Part shown: in pieces, positions 10,005 through 25,319 of the stretch
Layout of the letters: every line of letters begins with the position of its first letter
How positions within the stretch are numbered: position 1 is the stretch's first letter
DNA from: Deltaproteobacteria bacterium
Lineage (GTDB): Bacteria; Myxococcota_A; UBA9160; SZUA-336
NCBI GenBank assembly: GCA_016875225.1
Contig: VGRW01000040.1
Location: 1-32,442, forward strand
Reading direction: 5' to 3'
Length of the DNA stretch: 32,442 bases
Position numbers and translations under genes: made by a program
Notes under the pieces: model-generated
Told to the model about the DNA's origin: nothing
Database searches by the model: none
Seen by the model: only the letters and a program-made list of their open reading frames with translations

Positions 10005-11192
10005 TTGGCCTCTCAGACAAGCAGCGGCGCGGGCGAAGCCGACCTCGGGCTGTACGTGCACGTGCCGTTCTGCGAGCACGTCTGCCCGTACTGCGACTTC
10101 GACGTCATTGGCGTGCGGCGGCTGGCCGAGCGCGACGAGCGCGAATTCGTCGATCTGGCACTGCGCGAGCTCGATCTCTTGCGCGAGCGCGTCGCCGGCC
10201 GCGAGATCGCGACCGTGTACTTCGGCGGCGGCACGCCCGCGCTGCTCTCGCCCGAGTCGATCTCGCGGCTACTCGCGGCGTTCTCGGCCGAGCTGCGCTT
10301 CGCGTCGCCCGAGATCACCGTCGAGCTGAACCCGGGCCAGCTCGAGGTCGCCCGCGTTCCCGCGCTTCGCGAGGCCGGCGTGACGCGCCTGTCGCTGGGC
10401 GTGCAGGCCTTCGACGACGCGGTGCTGCGCAGGCTCGGCCGCGCTCAGAAGGGTAGGGAGGCGCTGCGCGGGCTCGAGGCCTGCCTGGCCGCGGGTTTCC
10501 CCACGCTCTCGGTCGACCTGATCTACGGAGCGCCCGGCCAGAGCCTCGACACGCAGCTCCGCGACGTCGAGACCGCGATCGACCTCGGCGTTCCGCACGT
10601 CTCGGCCTACTCGCTCACGATCGAGCCCGGCACGCCGTTCGCGCTCGGCGCCGAGCGGGGTGTGCTCGACCTTCCCGACGAGGACACCGTGCTCGCGATG
10701 AGCCGCTTGCTCCGCTCGCGCCTGGCCGCCGCGGGGATCGCGCAGTACGAGATCTCGAGCTACGCGCGCCCGGGGCACCGCTCGCGCCACAACCAGCGCT
10801 ACTGGCTGCGCGGCGACGTGCTCGGTCTGGGCCCGTCGTCGGCGACTCTACTCGGCGCTTCGCGCTGGCGGAACGCGCGCACGCTCGGCGAGTGGCGCGC
10901 GGCGCTCGAAGGCGATCGACTCCCGATCGTCGATTCCGAGACGCTCTCCGACGAGCAGGCCCGCCGCGAGACGCTCTACCTGGGCCTGCGCCGGCTCGAC
11001 GGCGTGAGCCGCGCCGACTTCCTGCGCCGCTTCGGCGCCGCCCCCGAGGCGTTCTTCGCGGCCGAGCTCGCGGCGCTTCGCGAGCGCGGCCTGATCTGCG
11101 ACGAGGCCGGCGCGCTGAAGCTCACAGAGCGGGGAATCCTCTTCGCGGACGAGGTCTTCTCCGGCCTGCTCGGCGACGACGGCGGGCGTTGA
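10005..11192 (+). CDS. hemW: HemW, radical SAM heme chaperone
   Basis: This 395-residue radical SAM protein has the cluster motif C23-x3-C27-x2-C30 in PFCEHVCPYC, then YFGGGTPALL, ELNPGQ and SLGVQAFD typical of the HemN/HemW family. The HNQRYW motif (near 10788-10806) marks HemW, which binds and delivers heme, rather than the oxidase HemN; HemW also lacks HemN's N-terminal extension, as here. A C-terminal HemN_C-like domain is present. The TTG at 10005 is chosen: it lies just before the conserved GLYVHVPFC start, and AGGA at 9993-9996 is either a ribosome-binding site or part of a TAGGAT -10 box. It is divergent from the M16 gene and followed 34 bases later by hrcA. Confidence 0.93.
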   Translation: MASQTSSGAGEADLGLYVHVPFCEHVCPYCDFDVIGVRRLAERDEREFVDLALRELDLLRERVAGREIATVYFGGGTPALLSPESISRLLAAFSAELRFASPEITVELNPGQLEVARVPALREAGVTRLSLGVQAFDDAVLRRLGRAQKGREALRGLEACLAAGFPTLSVDLIYGAPGQSLDTQLRDVETAIDLGVPHVSAYSLTIEPGTPFALGAERGVLDLPDEDTVLAMSRLLRSRLAAAGIAQYEISSYARPGHRSRHNQRYWLRGDVLGLGPSSATLLGASRWRNARTLGEWRAALEGDRLPIVDSETLSDEQARRETLYLGLRRLDGVSRADFLRRFGAAPEAFFAAELAALRERGLICDEAGALKLTERGILFADEVFSGLLGDDGGR

Positions 11193-11218
11193 CACGCCAA
11201 AGCGCGCGCCGCTAGCCT
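11189..11218 (+). promoter_or_regulatory. Candidate promoter of hrcA operon
   Basis: A perfect TTGACA (11189-11194) overlaps the hemW stop codon and is followed after 18 bases by TAGCCT (11213-11218). Transcription would start within a few bases of the hrcA GTG at 11227, giving a leaderless or nearly leaderless mRNA. No CIRCE inverted repeat is seen here. Confidence 0.45.
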
Positions 11219-11226
11219 CGCTCGTC

Positions 11227-12255
<1,029 letters not shown>

Positions 12256-12289
12256 CAGTTCCTGTCGCGCGAGTCCGAAAGGGTGTGGA

Positions 12290-12844
12290 ATGAGCGACTC
12301 CAAGGGGCCGAAGGTCGACCTTCCCGAAGAGCTGATCGCTGAGCTCGAGAGCAGCGGCGAAGCCGCGCCCGAGCCGCCCGCCGCGAACGCCGCCGATGCG
12401 GCGGAGATCGCGGATCTGAAGGAACGCTATCTGCGCCTCGCCGCCGAGTACGACAATTTCCGCAAGCGGAACCTGCGGGAACGCCAGGACCTGCTCAACT
12501 ACGCCAACGAGAGCATCGTCAAGGACCTGCTTCCGGTCGTCGATAACCTCGAGCGGGCCGTCGTTCATGGTCGCAAGGAGGAGCAGCGAGCCGACAGCGA
12601 GAACCTTCTGCAAGGGGTCGAGCTCACCCACCGCGCGCTGATGCAGATCTTGGGACGCTTCGGCGTCGTCGAGATCGAGGCCGCGGGAAAGCCGTTCGAT
12701 CCCCAGGTGCACGAGGCGGTGCGACGCGTCGTCACGAGCGAGCACGCACCCGGCACCGTCGTCGAGGTGCACCAGAAGGGATATCGACTGAAGGATCGAC
12801 TGCTGCGTCCGGCCATGGTCGCGGTCGCAGGCGAACCGGGATAG
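12290..12844 (+). CDS. grpE: GrpE nucleotide exchange factor
   Basis: GrpE (184 residues) releases ADP from DnaK so the chaperone can cycle. After an acidic, disordered start (residues 1-40) comes the long coiled coil with [15 protein letters not shown]. The C-terminal beta domain carries the signature [13 protein letters not shown] and [19 protein letters not shown]. The ATG at 12290 follows AAAGGG at a good distance (12278-12283). It lies between hrcA and dnaK as in the classic hrcA-grpE-dnaK-dnaJ operon, so co-transcription is very likely. Its acidic N-terminus is low in complexity, as is common in this family. Confidence 0.96.
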   Translation: MSDSKGPKVDLPEELIAELESSGEAAPEPPAANAADAAEIADLKERYLRLAAEYDNFRKRNLRERQDLLNYANESIVKDLLPVVDNLERAVVHGRKEEQRADSENLLQGVELTHRALMQILGRFGVVEIEAAGKPFDPQVHEAVRRVVTSEHAPGTVVEVHQKGYRLKDRLLRPAMVAVAGEPG

Positions 12845-12890
12845 ATCGAGCGCTTCGAGCCGACTCATCCCCGGTCGCGGATCGGGAGTG

Positions 12891-14774
<1,884 letters not shown>

Positions 14775-14775
14775 G

Positions 14776-14797
14776 CCGCGCAGACGGGCTTGCGCGG
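14776..14797 (+). other. Hairpin in the dnaK-dnaJ gap
   Basis: CCGCGCA and TGCGCGG pair perfectly around an eight-base loop two bases after the dnaK stop. No T-run follows, so full termination is unlikely. It may slow 3' decay of the dnaK part or lower dnaJ expression. A second tiny stem (AGGC-CATA-GCCT) lies at 14806-14817. Confidence 0.45.
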
Positions 14798-14829
14798 GGC
14801 GACCGAGGCCATAGCCTAGGCGCGCCCCG

Positions 14830-15933
14830 ATGAAGCGCGATTACTACGAGACCCTGGGTGTGGCGCGGGACGTCAGCGCGGAGGACCTGAAGAAGGCCTA
14901 CCGCAAGCTCGCCCACCAGTTCCACCCGGACAAGAACCCCGGAAATCCCGAAGCCGAGGCCAAGTTCAAGGAAGCGAGCGAGGCGTACGCGGTGCTCTCG
15001 GACACCGAGAAGCGCGCGCAGTACGACCGATTCGGTCACCAGGCCTTCGGCGGCGGCCAGGGCGCAGGCGACCCGTTCGCGGGCTTCGACCCGTTCTCGA
15101 GCTTCGGGGATCTGTTCTCGGAGTTCTTCGGCGGCGACATCTTCGGCCGCAACGGGCGCGGCGGGCGCGGTCGGCGCGGCGCGGACCTGCGCTACGACCT
15201 CGAGGTCGACTTCGGCGTTGCGGCGCTCGGCGGCGAGCAGACGCTGAAGATCCCGAAGCACAAGGCCTGCGCGGCCTGCGCGGGCGCGGGCGGCGAGCGC
15301 GAGACCTGCGCGCGCTGCGGCGGGCGCGGCCAGATCGCGCTGCAGCAGGGCTTCTTCCGCATGGCGCGGACCTGTGACCGCTGCGGCGGGCTGGGCCAGA
15401 GCCTGAAGCGCGCCTGCGCCGAGTGCCGCGGCAAGGGGCGGCTCGAGACGCTGCAGTCGCTGTCGGTTCGGATCCCCGCCGGGGTCGACACGGGCGTCCG
15501 CTTGCGGCTGCAGGGCGAGGGCGAGGCCGGCTACGACGGCGGCCCGCCCGGCGACCTCTTCGTGGTGATCCACGTCCGGGACCATCCGCTCTTCGAGCGC
15601 GACGGAACCGATCTGCACTGCGAGGTTCCGATCTCGATCGCGCAGGCGGCGCTCGGCTGCGAGGTCGAGGTGCCCAATCTCGAGGGCAAGGAGAGCGTCG
15701 AGCTTTCGCCGGGCACGCAGTCCGGCGAGCAGGTGCGGCTGCGCGGCCGCGGGCTCCCGCGCCTGGGCGGCGGGCCGCGCGGCGACATCGTCGCGCGGAT
15801 CTTCGTCGAAGTGCCCACGAAGCTCGACGCGCGGCAGCGCGAGCTGCTCGAGGAGTTCGCGCGCGTCACCGGCGACGAGGTCTCGCCGCGCCGGCGCGGA
15901 TTCCTCGACAAGCTCCGGGATCTGTTCGAGTGA
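14830..15933 (+). CDS. dnaJ: DnaJ (Hsp40) co-chaperone
   Basis: DnaJ (367 residues) hands unfolded protein to DnaK and stimulates its ATPase. The J domain has YYETLGV and the HPD motif (FHPDKNPG). A Gly/Phe-rich linker ([20 protein letters not shown]) follows. The zinc domain has all four Cys repeats ([32 protein letters not shown]), so this is a type I DnaJ. The C-terminal substrate domains ([20 protein letters not shown]) are complete. The ATG at 14830 has no clear ribosome-binding site, but TAGCCT at 14812-14817 could allow separate transcription. Its TGA overlaps the GTG of the next gene (GTGA at 15930-15933), coupling the lipoprotein to the chaperone operon. Confidence 0.98.
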   Translation: MKRDYYETLGVARDVSAEDLKKAYRKLAHQFHPDKNPGNPEAEAKFKEASEAYAVLSDTEKRAQYDRFGHQAFGGGQGAGDPFAGFDPFSSFGDLFSEFFGGDIFGRNGRGGRGRRGADLRYDLEVDFGVAALGGEQTLKIPKHKACAACAGAGGERETCARCGGRGQIALQQGFFRMARTCDRCGGLGQSLKRACAECRGKGRLETLQSLSVRIPAGVDTGVRLRLQGEGEAGYDGGPPGDLFVVIHVRDHPLFERDGTDLHCEVPISIAQAALGCEVEVPNLEGKESVELSPGTQSGEQVRLRGRGLPRLGGGPRGDIVARIFVEVPTKLDARQRELLEEFARVTGDEVSPRRRGFLDKLRDLFE

Positions 15934-17891
15934 GCGCGCGGCCGTTCGCCTGCGCGGCGCTCCTGGCTGCGCTGGCGCTCTCGTGCGCGCAGCCGTCGGT
16001 CGTGCGCGAGGGCCGAAACGTCGGCTACGAGAGCGCCGCGAGGTCCGATCTGGACGCGGCGCGCGCGCTCCTGGCCAAGGGCGATCCGGCGCGCGCCGAG
16101 CAGGTGCTGGTCCGGTTCCAGAGCGAGCTCGCGCGGAGCAAGCAGGCGGACGAGGCGCTCTACCTGATGGGCGAGGCGCAGCTGGCGAAGAAGCAGCCAG
16201 AGCGAGCCGCGTCGACCTGGCAGAGGCTGGTCGAGAGCTACCCGAAGAGCCGCTGGAACGTCGATGCCGCGCTGCGCGCCGCCACCCTCTACGGAGAGCT
16301 CGACCGCCCCGACGACGGCCGGCGGCTGCTCGAGCGCTCGAGTCACTCGAGCGCATCTGCGCCGCAGCGCGCGCGTCTGTTCCGCATGCAGGCGGACCTG
16401 GCGCGCGCTTCCGGTGACTGGCCGGCCGCGCTGTACGCGCTCTCCCTCACGCGCCGCGACACGAGCGACGCGACGCAGCTCGCCGAGCTCGACGCGGAGA
16501 TCGGCGAGCTCGTGGACGGCCGCCTGCGCGAGCCCGATCTCGAAGCGCTCGCGCGCAAGCTGCCGCGCGGGCCGGTGAGCGATCGGGTGAACCTGGAGCT
16601 CGCGACGCGAGCGCTCGCGCGCGGCGACGCCGCGAAGGCGCGCGCGGCACTCGATCGACTGCCGAGCCAGCTCTCCGCGGCCGACGCGGACACACGCGAT
16701 CGGCTGCTCGCGCGCGCCTCCGATCGCGCGAGCGGCGGCGAAGCGACGCTCGGGGTCGTGCTGCCGCTCAGTGGCCCGTACGCGAAGATCGGCGAGTCGA
16801 TCCTGCGCGGAATCGCGCTCGGCTCCGGCATCTACGCCGACTCGCCCTCGCGTCTGCGGCTGCTCGTGCGCGACTCGGCGGGCGACGCCGGGATCGCGGC
16901 CGCGGCCACGCGCGAGCTCACCGCCTCCGGCGTCGCCGCGGTCTTCGGCCCGGTGCGCTCGAGCGAGGCGGTCGCGGCGGCGCCGATCGCGGAGTCCGCG
17001 CAGGTGCCGCTGCTCAGCTTCGCGCGCCGCGACGACGTGGCCGATCTGGGCGAGTTCGTGTTCCGCCTCGGGCTCACGCCCGGCGATCAGGCCTTCGAGC
17101 TCGCGCGCTTCTGCGCGGAGCAGCGCGGCTGCCGGCGCTACGCGATCCTGTACCCCGACGACGAGTACGGCACGACGTTCAAGAACCGCTTCTGGGACGC
17201 GATAGAGGCGAACGGCGGCAGCGTCGTGGCGATCGAGAGCTACCCGCCGGGCTCCGTGGACTGGCAGAAGCAGATCAAGCTGATGGTCGGGCTCGAGCCG
17301 CTCTCTCCCGGCCAGAGCGAGCGCGTGAAGGAGCGCGACAAGCTGCGCCGCAACGCCGTCGCGAACGCCGAGCGTCTGGCGTCGCCCGAGCTCGCGGGGC
17401 TTCCGCCCTACGTGGATTTCGACGCGATCTTCATTCCCGACGACGCCGCCAGCGTTGGACTGATCCTGCCGCAGCTGCGCTTCTTCGACGTGCGCGACGT
17501 GGTGTACCTGGGCCCGAGCGGTTGGAACGACGCGGCGCTGGTGAAGATCGCCTCGCGAGAGGCCGAGCGCTCGGTGTTCACCGACGAGTTCTTCGCGAAC
17601 AGCGCGCGGCCCGAGGTGGTCGAGTTCATGCACCGCTTCAGCGAGAGCTACGGCAGCACGCCGGACGCCTACGCCGCCGAGGGCTACGACGCCGCCATGA
17701 CCGTGCGCGCCGCGCTTCTCGACAGCGAGGGAGCCGACGGTCGCCAGCTGCGCGAGCGTCTGCTCGAGCTTCCACCGAACGCGGGCGTGACCGGACTCGG
17801 ATCGTTCGACTCCGCGGGCGGAGCTCGGAAGTCACTCGAGTTCCTGACCGTGCGCGGATCCGCCATCGTCGCCACGCCGCTACCGGAATAG
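15930..17891 (+). CDS. TPR lipoprotein with periplasmic-binding (LpoA/penicillin-binding-protein-activator-like) domain
   Basis: This 653-residue protein begins with a short lipoprotein signal ([18 protein letters not shown], then AQP). Residues about 35-260 are tetratricopeptide-like helical repeats ([36 protein letters not shown]). Residues about 270-650 form a type 1 periplasmic-binding fold starting [23 protein letters not shown] plus this fold is the layout of LpoA, which activates penicillin-binding protein 1A, and many deltaproteobacterial proteins of this kind are named for it. Binding of a small ligand is the alternative. The GTG at 15930 overlaps the dnaJ stop; longer readings run into dnaJ. 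lon follows 58 bases later, so a cell-envelope lipoprotein sits inside a heat-shock operon. Confidence 0.85.
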   Translation: MSARPFACAALLAALALSCAQPSVVREGRNVGYESAARSDLDAARALLAKGDPARAEQVLVRFQSELARSKQADEALYLMGEAQLAKKQPERAASTWQRLVESYPKSRWNVDAALRAATLYGELDRPDDGRRLLERSSHSSASAPQRARLFRMQADLARASGDWPAALYALSLTRRDTSDATQLAELDAEIGELVDGRLREPDLEALARKLPRGPVSDRVNLELATRALARGDAAKARAALDRLPSQLSAADADTRDRLLARASDRASGGEATLGVVLPLSGPYAKIGESILRGIALGSGIYADSPSRLRLLVRDSAGDAGIAAAATRELTASGVAAVFGPVRSSEAVAAAPIAESAQVPLLSFARRDDVADLGEFVFRLGLTPGDQAFELARFCAEQRGCRRYAILYPDDEYGTTFKNRFWDAIEANGGSVVAIESYPPGSVDWQKQIKLMVGLEPLSPGQSERVKERDKLRRNAVANAERLASPELAGLPPYVDFDAIFIPDDAASVGLILPQLRFFDVRDVVYLGPSGWNDAALVKIASREAERSVFTDEFFANSARPEVVEFMHRFSESYGSTPDAYAAEGYDAAMTVRAALLDSEGADGRQLRERLLELPPNAGVTGLGSFDSAGGARKSLEFLTVRGSAIVATPLPE

Positions 17892-17949
17892 TCGACGCTC
17901 GCACGTCCGCGCATCAAGCTCGGGCTCGCGCGCGTCGATTTCCTGACTC

Positions 17950-20352
<2,403 letters not shown>

Positions 20353-20446
20353 CCAACCTCCCACTGCTTTCTCCCTCTTTCTCTCTCCTCACGCGAAAGA
20401 CGTGCCCCGCCTCGGCGGCCGCGCCGGCGTCGACGAGGAGGGTCGA

Positions 20447-20466
20447 GGGTCCTCCCGAGGGGACCC
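20447..20466 (+). terminator. Hairpin downstream of lon, possible terminator
   Basis: GGGTCCTC and GGGGACCC form an 8-bp stem (one G-U) around a CCGA loop in the 209-base gap between lon and thiL. No T-run follows. It may mark the end of the chaperone-protease transcript or act as an RNA-stabilising stem; the rest of the gap shows no gene. Confidence 0.4.
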
Positions 20467-20561
20467 CCGAGGAGACCCGGCGCGGCCGACGAGGCCGCCC
20501 GGACGCCTCGTTCCAAGTCCGGTCCGAGACGCACGAAGCCCCCTGGGACTACGATCGCCCC

Positions 20562-21575
20562 GTGGACCTTGCGACCCTCGGCGAGTTCGGCCTGATCGAA
20601 GCGATCCGCCGCCGCGCGCGCGTCGACCGCCGCGTCTGGCGGCTCGGCATCGGCGACGACGCGGCGATCCTGCGCGCGCGACCGCGCGAGGACCTGGTGC
20701 TGACCACGGATGCGCTCGTCGAGGGCGTGCACTTTCGCTGGAGCACCACCGACGCCGTCTCGCTGGGAGCGAAGTCGCTCGCCGTGAACCTGTCGGACGT
20801 GGGCGCGATGGGCGCGAATGCGCTCGGCTGTCTGCTCACGCTCGGGGTTCCGCCGGGCGTCGACCCGGCGCATCTCGACGGATTTCTCGCCGGACTTCTG
20901 CGCCTCGCGCACGCGAGTCACTGCCCGCTCATCGGGGGCGACACCGTGAGCTCGCCGCTCTGGCTGATCAGCGTGACCGTGGTCGGCTCGGTCGCGCGGG
21001 GTCGCGCGCTGCTGCGCTCGGGCGCGCGGCCGGGGGATCGCATCTTCGTCACCGGCGAGCTCGGCGGCGCGTCCGCCGGCCTCGCGCTCCTGTCGCGCGG
21101 CGGCCCGTCGAGCGCGAGCGAGCGGCGTCTCGTGGCCCGACAGATCCGTCCACGACCGCCGTTTCGCGCCGGCGCGGCGCTCGTGCGCGCGAGACTCTCG
21201 CGCGCAGGCATCGACGTCTCGGACGGTCTCGCCCAGGATCTCGGCCACGTAGCAAACGAGAGCGGCGTGGCCGCGCACGTCGACGTCGCGCGCGTTCCGC
21301 TGGCGCGCGGCCTGACCGCGGCGGCCTCCCGGCTCGGCCTCGATCCGCTCGCGCTCGCGCTCGCGGGCGGCGAGGACTACGAGCTGCTCTTCTTCGCGCC
21401 GCCGCGCGCCGGAACGGCCGCGGCGCTGTCCCGCAAGCTCGGTTGCCGGGTGACCGAGATCGGTGTCATCGCCCGCGGCTCCGGTGTGCACTTCGCGCGC
21501 GACGGAAGCGATTACCGGCTCGAAAGCGCCGGCTTCCAGCACTTCAAGCCCGCCCGAGCAAACTCCGAGAAGTAG
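20562..21575 (+). CDS. thiL: Thiamine-monophosphate kinase
   Basis: ThiL (337 residues) phosphorylates thiamine monophosphate to the active cofactor thiamine diphosphate. Family marks are [10 protein letters not shown] at the start, GIGDDAAIL and [12 protein letters not shown] in the ATP and metal site, the DVGAMGA stretch, GGDTVSS, and [12 protein letters not shown] and [11 protein letters not shown] in the C-terminal half. The GTG at 20562 starts directly at the conserved N-terminus. TACGAT at 20550-20555 lies six bases before it and could be the -10 box of a leaderless transcript; no ribosome-binding site is visible. A receptor gene of the chemotaxis operon follows 44 bases later on the same strand. 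Confidence 0.94.
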   Translation: MDLATLGEFGLIEAIRRRARVDRRVWRLGIGDDAAILRARPREDLVLTTDALVEGVHFRWSTTDAVSLGAKSLAVNLSDVGAMGANALGCLLTLGVPPGVDPAHLDGFLAGLLRLAHASHCPLIGGDTVSSPLWLISVTVVGSVARGRALLRSGARPGDRIFVTGELGGASAGLALLSRGGPSSASERRLVARQIRPRPPFRAGAALVRARLSRAGIDVSDGLAQDLGHVANESGVAAHVDVARVPLARGLTAAASRLGLDPLALALAGGEDYELLFFAPPRAGTAAALSRKLGCRVTEIGVIARGSGVHFARDGSDYRLESAGFQHFKPARANSEK

Positions 21576-21619
21576 CGAGGCGCCCGCATTTCGCGGCGAA
21601 CTTGCGCTCGGAAGGCCTG

Positions 21620-22870
21620 TTGCGGTTCGACCTCTCGCAGAAGCTCGTGCTCGGCTTCACCATGGCGATCGCCATCGGCGCCGGGATCACTCCGGCGCTG
21701 CACTGGCTCGGCGTGCCGAGCTGGGGCGCGTTCTTCGTCGTGATGCTGGCCGGGATCGGCCTCGGCTGGATCTATGCCGGGCAGATCACCGCGAACTTCC
21801 GCACGCTTCGCGCCTGCACAGAGCGGATCAGCCGCGGCGACCTTTTGGCCGAGATCGACATCGAGGCCGGCCGCCGCTTCCCGGACGAGACCGTCGACCT
21901 GGCGCGCTCGATCGGCGGCATGCTGCAGAAGCTCCGCGAGCTCGTCGATCACATCCAGCGCGCCGCCGAAGACGTGGCGCAGTCCTCGCGCGACGTCGCG
22001 ACCTCGTCGCCCCGCGTGAACAGCACCAGCCACGCGCTCGGCGCGACCATGGAGACCGTCTCGTCGAGCGCGGGCCAGCAGCAGCGCGACGTCGAGCAGA
22101 TCCGCGCGCGCATCCACGAGATCGCCGATTCGCTTCGCGCCAACGCCGACGCCGCGCGCCGCGCCTCGTCGCTCACCAGCGAGGCCAGCCAGCGCGCGAC
22201 CGCGGGCGTCGAGGTCTCGCGGCTCTCGCAGGCGAAGATGCAGAGCCTGTTCGAGCGGATCGAGCAGGCCGGACACCGCGTGGAGAGCTTCGAGGGCAAG
22301 ATCCACTCGGTGCACCGCGTCACCGAGATGATCTCGAGCGTCGTCGAGAAGACGCACCTGCTCTCGCTGAACGCCTCGATCGAGGCGGCGCGCGCGGGCG
22401 ACGCGGGGCGCGGCTTCTCGGTGGTCGCGGAGGAGATCCGCAAGCTCGCCGAGAGCGCGGGCAGCTCGGCCGAACAGATCGAGGATCTGATCCGCGAGCT
22501 CGAAGAGGAGTCCAAGCGGATCGCACAGGCGACGCTGGCCATGCGCGACGACGTGCGCGGCGGCCGGCAGGACCTCGAAGCCATCTTCGTCGCGCTCGAG
22601 AAGGTGCAGGGCGCGGTCACCGAGGCGTCGAACCGCGCCGAGGACATCTTCCAGAAGGCGGGCAGCCAGGCGGCGGACTCCGAACGCATGGTCGGCGACG
22701 TCGAGCGCGTGGCGGCCGTCGTGGGCCAGAACGCCAAGGCGATGAACGAGATGCGCGGCGGGCTCGGCGCGCAGACGCGAACGATGGAGCAGATGGTGCG
22801 CGAGGCCGCGCGCCTCTCCGACATGTCGGTCCAGCTCGGCGAGGTCGCGCGCCGGTTCCGGACCCGGTAG
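21620..22870 (+). CDS. Methyl-accepting chemotaxis-type receptor without periplasmic domain
   Basis: The protein has 416 residues. Two membrane segments (about 8-29 and 36-54) are joined by only a few residues, so no periplasmic sensor domain exists. A HAMP-like region (55-110) and a long signalling coiled coil follow, whose tip [25 protein letters not shown]... (about 246-270) is the CheA/CheW contact region. No C-terminal CheR-docking pentapeptide is present. The signal is probably sensed in or near the membrane, or from a partner. The start is uncertain: TTG at 21620 has GGAAGG four bases before it, while TTG at 21602 would add six residues. It heads a receptor-cheW-cheY-cheA-cheC operon. 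Confidence 0.9.
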   Translation: MRFDLSQKLVLGFTMAIAIGAGITPALHWLGVPSWGAFFVVMLAGIGLGWIYAGQITANFRTLRACTERISRGDLLAEIDIEAGRRFPDETVDLARSIGGMLQKLRELVDHIQRAAEDVAQSSRDVATSSPRVNSTSHALGATMETVSSSAGQQQRDVEQIRARIHEIADSLRANADAARRASSLTSEASQRATAGVEVSRLSQAKMQSLFERIEQAGHRVESFEGKIHSVHRVTEMISSVVEKTHLLSLNASIEAARAGDAGRGFSVVAEEIRKLAESAGSSAEQIEDLIRELEEESKRIAQATLAMRDDVRGGRQDLEAIFVALEKVQGAVTEASNRAEDIFQKAGSQAADSERMVGDVERVAAVVGQNAKAMNEMRGGLGAQTRTMEQMVREAARLSDMSVQLGEVARRFRTR

Positions 22871-22884
22871 GCGAGGGCGCAAAC

Positions 22885-23352
22885 GTGGAAACGACTCCCT
22901 GGCTGCGCTTCGAGGTCTCCGAGCAGGCGTATGCGATTCCGCTGGCGTCGGTGGTCGAGGTGACGGGCGCCGCCCGGCCGCATCTGATTCCGCGCATCCC
23001 GCTCGAGATCGGCGGCGTGCTGAACGTTCGCGGCGAGCCGCTTCCCGCGGTCGACGGCGGGACGGTGCTCACCGGCTCGAAGTCGAAGCGTCACCGACAC
23101 GTGTTGGTGCTCGAGCGCGGCGAGCTGCGCATCGGCGTCCTGGTCGGAGCCGTGCGCAGGATCGAGCGCGAGCTCGCGGCGGAGCCGCCTTCCGACGACG
23201 CGGCCGACCCCGAGCTGGTGCGCTGGGTGATTCAGGACGACACGGCTCTGGGGCTGGTCGACCCCGAGGGGCTGATCGAACGGGCGACGATGCTGCTCAC
23301 GGATCAACGCAAGCAGCCTGGAGGACAGGAGGCATGGCAAACCGGGTTCTGA
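22885..23352 (+). CDS. cheW: CheW-like coupling protein
   Basis: This 155-residue CheW-domain protein has the usual beta-barrel motifs: [18 protein letters not shown], then [23 protein letters not shown], and [10 protein letters not shown]. CheW bridges the receptor tip and CheA in the cytoplasmic signalling array. The GTG at 22885 has GAGGG seven bases upstream (22873-22877) and starts directly at the domain. Its last 19 bases overlap cheY. The last 40 residues, beyond the usual core, form a short extension that includes [18 protein letters not shown]. Confidence 0.88.
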   Translation: METTPWLRFEVSEQAYAIPLASVVEVTGAARPHLIPRIPLEIGGVLNVRGEPLPAVDGGTVLTGSKSKRHRHVLVLERGELRIGVLVGAVRRIERELAAEPPSDDAADPELVRWVIQDDTALGLVDPEGLIERATMLLTDQRKQPGGQEAWQTGF

Positions 23353-23708
23353 TCGCGGACGACGCGGCATTCATGCGAGAGATGCTGCGCGACATACTCA
23401 CGGACGGCGGCTACGAGGTCGTGGGCGAGGCGGCGGACGGAAACGAGGCCGTCTCGGCCTTCGCCAAGCATCTGCCCGACCTGCTCACGCTCGACATCGT
23501 GATGCCGCGAAAGAGCGGCCTGGAGGCGCTGCGCGAGATCGTCGCGGCGCACCCGGGCGCCTGCGTGGTGATGTGCAGTGCGCTGGGCCAGGAGGCGCTG
23601 GTGATGGAGGCGCTCGAGGCCGGCGCGCGGGACTTCATCGTGAAGCCGTTCAAGCCGGATCACGTGCTCGAGGTGGCGCAGAAGGCGCTCGCCAAGTCGG
23701 ACGACTGA
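23334..23708 (+). CDS. cheY: CheY-type response regulator
   Basis: This single receiver domain of 124 residues has the acidic pair D9-D10 (IADDAAF), the phosphoacceptor D54 ([12 protein letters not shown]), the switch Ser near 82 (VMCSALG) and K104 ([11 protein letters not shown]). When phosphorylated by CheA it would carry the signal to a motor or another output. A strong ribosome-binding site AGGAGG (23326-23331) precedes the ATG, inside the cheW end. cheA follows 13 bases later. Loss of phosphate is probably assisted by the CheC encoded two genes on. Confidence 0.94.
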   Translation: MANRVLIADDAAFMREMLRDILTDGGYEVVGEAADGNEAVSAFAKHLPDLLTLDIVMPRKSGLEALREIVAAHPGACVVMCSALGQEALVMEALEAGARDFIVKPFKPDHVLEVAQKALAKSDD

Positions 23709-23721
23709 CCCGGGATCTCTC

Positions 23722-25319
23722 CTGAACCTCGAGAAGTACAGAACGCTCTTCGTCGACGAGGCGGGCGACCATCTCCAGGAGATGGGCCGCGCGCTCGCCG
23801 CGCTCTCGGCCGGCGACGAGCCGATCGAGAGCGCGATCGACACGCTCTTCCGCATGGCCCACTCGATCAAGGGCATGGCGGCGTCGCTCGACTACGACGC
23901 GATCGCGTCGCTCTCGCACCGGCTCGAGGACTGGATGGAGCCGCTTCGCGCGGGCGCGGAGTTCGACCGCTCCCAGCTCGATCTTCTCGCCGAGGCGATC
24001 TCCTCGCTCGAGGAGATGGTCGCCCGCGTGGACGAGAACGGCACCCCTGACCCGGCGCGCGAGGATCTGCTGCTGCGGCTCGCGCAGAAATCCGAGGCGG
24101 CCACCGCGATCCAGCCCGGGCTCAAAAAAAAACTCCCGAGACCGCGGCAGCGCCGCTCCCTCGCACGGTTCGCGTTCGCACGGAGGCGATCGACCGCTTC
24201 CTGGCCGCGGTAGGCGTGCTGATGCAGGGCCAGTCGCGCCTCGAGGAGCTGCACCGCCGCGCGCCCTACTGGGACGGCCAGGGCGCGTTCGTCGACGAGC
24301 TCGACCAGCTCGCGCGCGTCGTGCGCGACCTGCGCCGCCACGCGCTCGACATCCGCATCACTCCGGTCCGCCGCGTGCTCGAACGGCTGCCGCGCGTGGC
24401 CCAGGATCTTGCGCGCGAGCTCGGAAAGCTCGTGCGCGTGGAGCTCGTCGGTGAGGAGGTCGAGGTCGACCGGGCGGTGCTCGATCACCTGGACGATTCG
24501 CTCCTGCACCTGGTGCGAAACGCGATCGACCACGGGCTCGAGAACGAGGCCGAGCGCAGAGCCGCCGGCAAGGACGCGATCGGGACGCTGCGCATGCGCG
24601 CGTCGCGGGTCGGCGGGCGCCTGCAGATGAGGCTCGAAGAGGACGGCCGCGGAATCGACGTCGAGAAGGTGCGCAGGCGCGCGATCGAGCGCGGTCTGCT
24701 GCTCGAGATGGTGGCCGAGGATCTGCCGGCCGGGCGAATCCTCGAGTTCATCTTCGAGCCAGGCATCTCCACACGCGACAGCGTCAGCGACATCTCCGGG
24801 CGGGGCGTCGGGCTCGACGCCGTGAAGCGGCAGCTGGAGGCGCTCGGCGGGACGATCTCGGTCGAGAGCGCGCCAGGAAAGGGAACCGCGTTCCTGCTCG
24901 ATCTGCCCGCGATGGTCGCCTTGCAGCGGGTGCTCGTGCTGCTGGTCTCGGGCGAGCGCGTGGCGCTGCCGATCGCGGCTGTCGAGGCGGTGCTCTCGGT
25001 CGAGGAGGCCGCCGTCGAGCGCGCCGGTGTCGACGCGTTCTTCATGCTGAAGGAGGAGCCGCTTCCGCTGCTCGATCTCGGGCCGCGCCTCGGCGTGGAC
25101 CCGACCCGCGCGGACGGAGGCTGCGTCGTCGTGGTGGAGGCGCGCGGCTTCAAGCTCGGCCTGCTCGTCGACCGCGTGGTCGACGACCTGGAGGTCTTCG
25201 TGCGCGAGACGCCGCCGCCCCTGCGCGCGCTCGCGTCCCTGGGCGGTGTCGCGATCCTGCGCGACGGCGCCCCTGTCTTCCTGCTCGAGATCGGCTCGCT
25301 CGTGGAGAACTTCCCGTGA
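23722..25319 (+). CDS. cheA: CheA histidine kinase, split between two frames at an A9 run
   Basis: The Hpt domain (phospho-His H47 in FRMAHSIKGMAASL) is read in one frame and the rest in the -1 frame; the switch is at nine A (24124-24132). After the switch come the dimerisation domain (VRVRTEAIDRFL), the kinase N-box HLVRNAIDHG (about 263-272), EDGRGID (about 307), GRGVGLDAVK (about 360) and a CheW-like domain (about 400-530). Without the shift, translation stops at 24211-24213 after a basic tail, giving an Hpt-only protein. With a -1 shift the product is about 532 residues. No P2 (CheY-docking) domain is visible. The Hpt helix A (NLEKYRTLFVDEAGDHLQE) begins at a CTG at 23722; the first ATG in frame, 23782, would cut it off. 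It ends in a GTGA overlap with cheC. Confidence 0.85.
24124..24163 (+). other. Candidate -1 frameshift or transcriptional slippage site in cheA
   Basis: CTC AAA AAA AAA CTC contains nine A and offers A-AAA-AAA as a slippery heptamer. Four bases later a two-part stem follows: CGAG (24137-24140) with CTCG (24160-24163), and inside it GCGGC (24144-24148) with GCCGC (24152-24156) on an AGC loop. No Shine-Dalgarno-like stimulator is clear upstream. The same run could also produce 10-A transcripts by polymerase slippage, as known for Thermus dnaX. Confidence 0.6.

Noticed and set aside
9958-10020. Longer M16 peptidase starting at TTG 10020
   Set aside because: It would overlap the divergent hemW start; the TTG at 9957 has a strong ribosome-binding site and a clean signal peptide.
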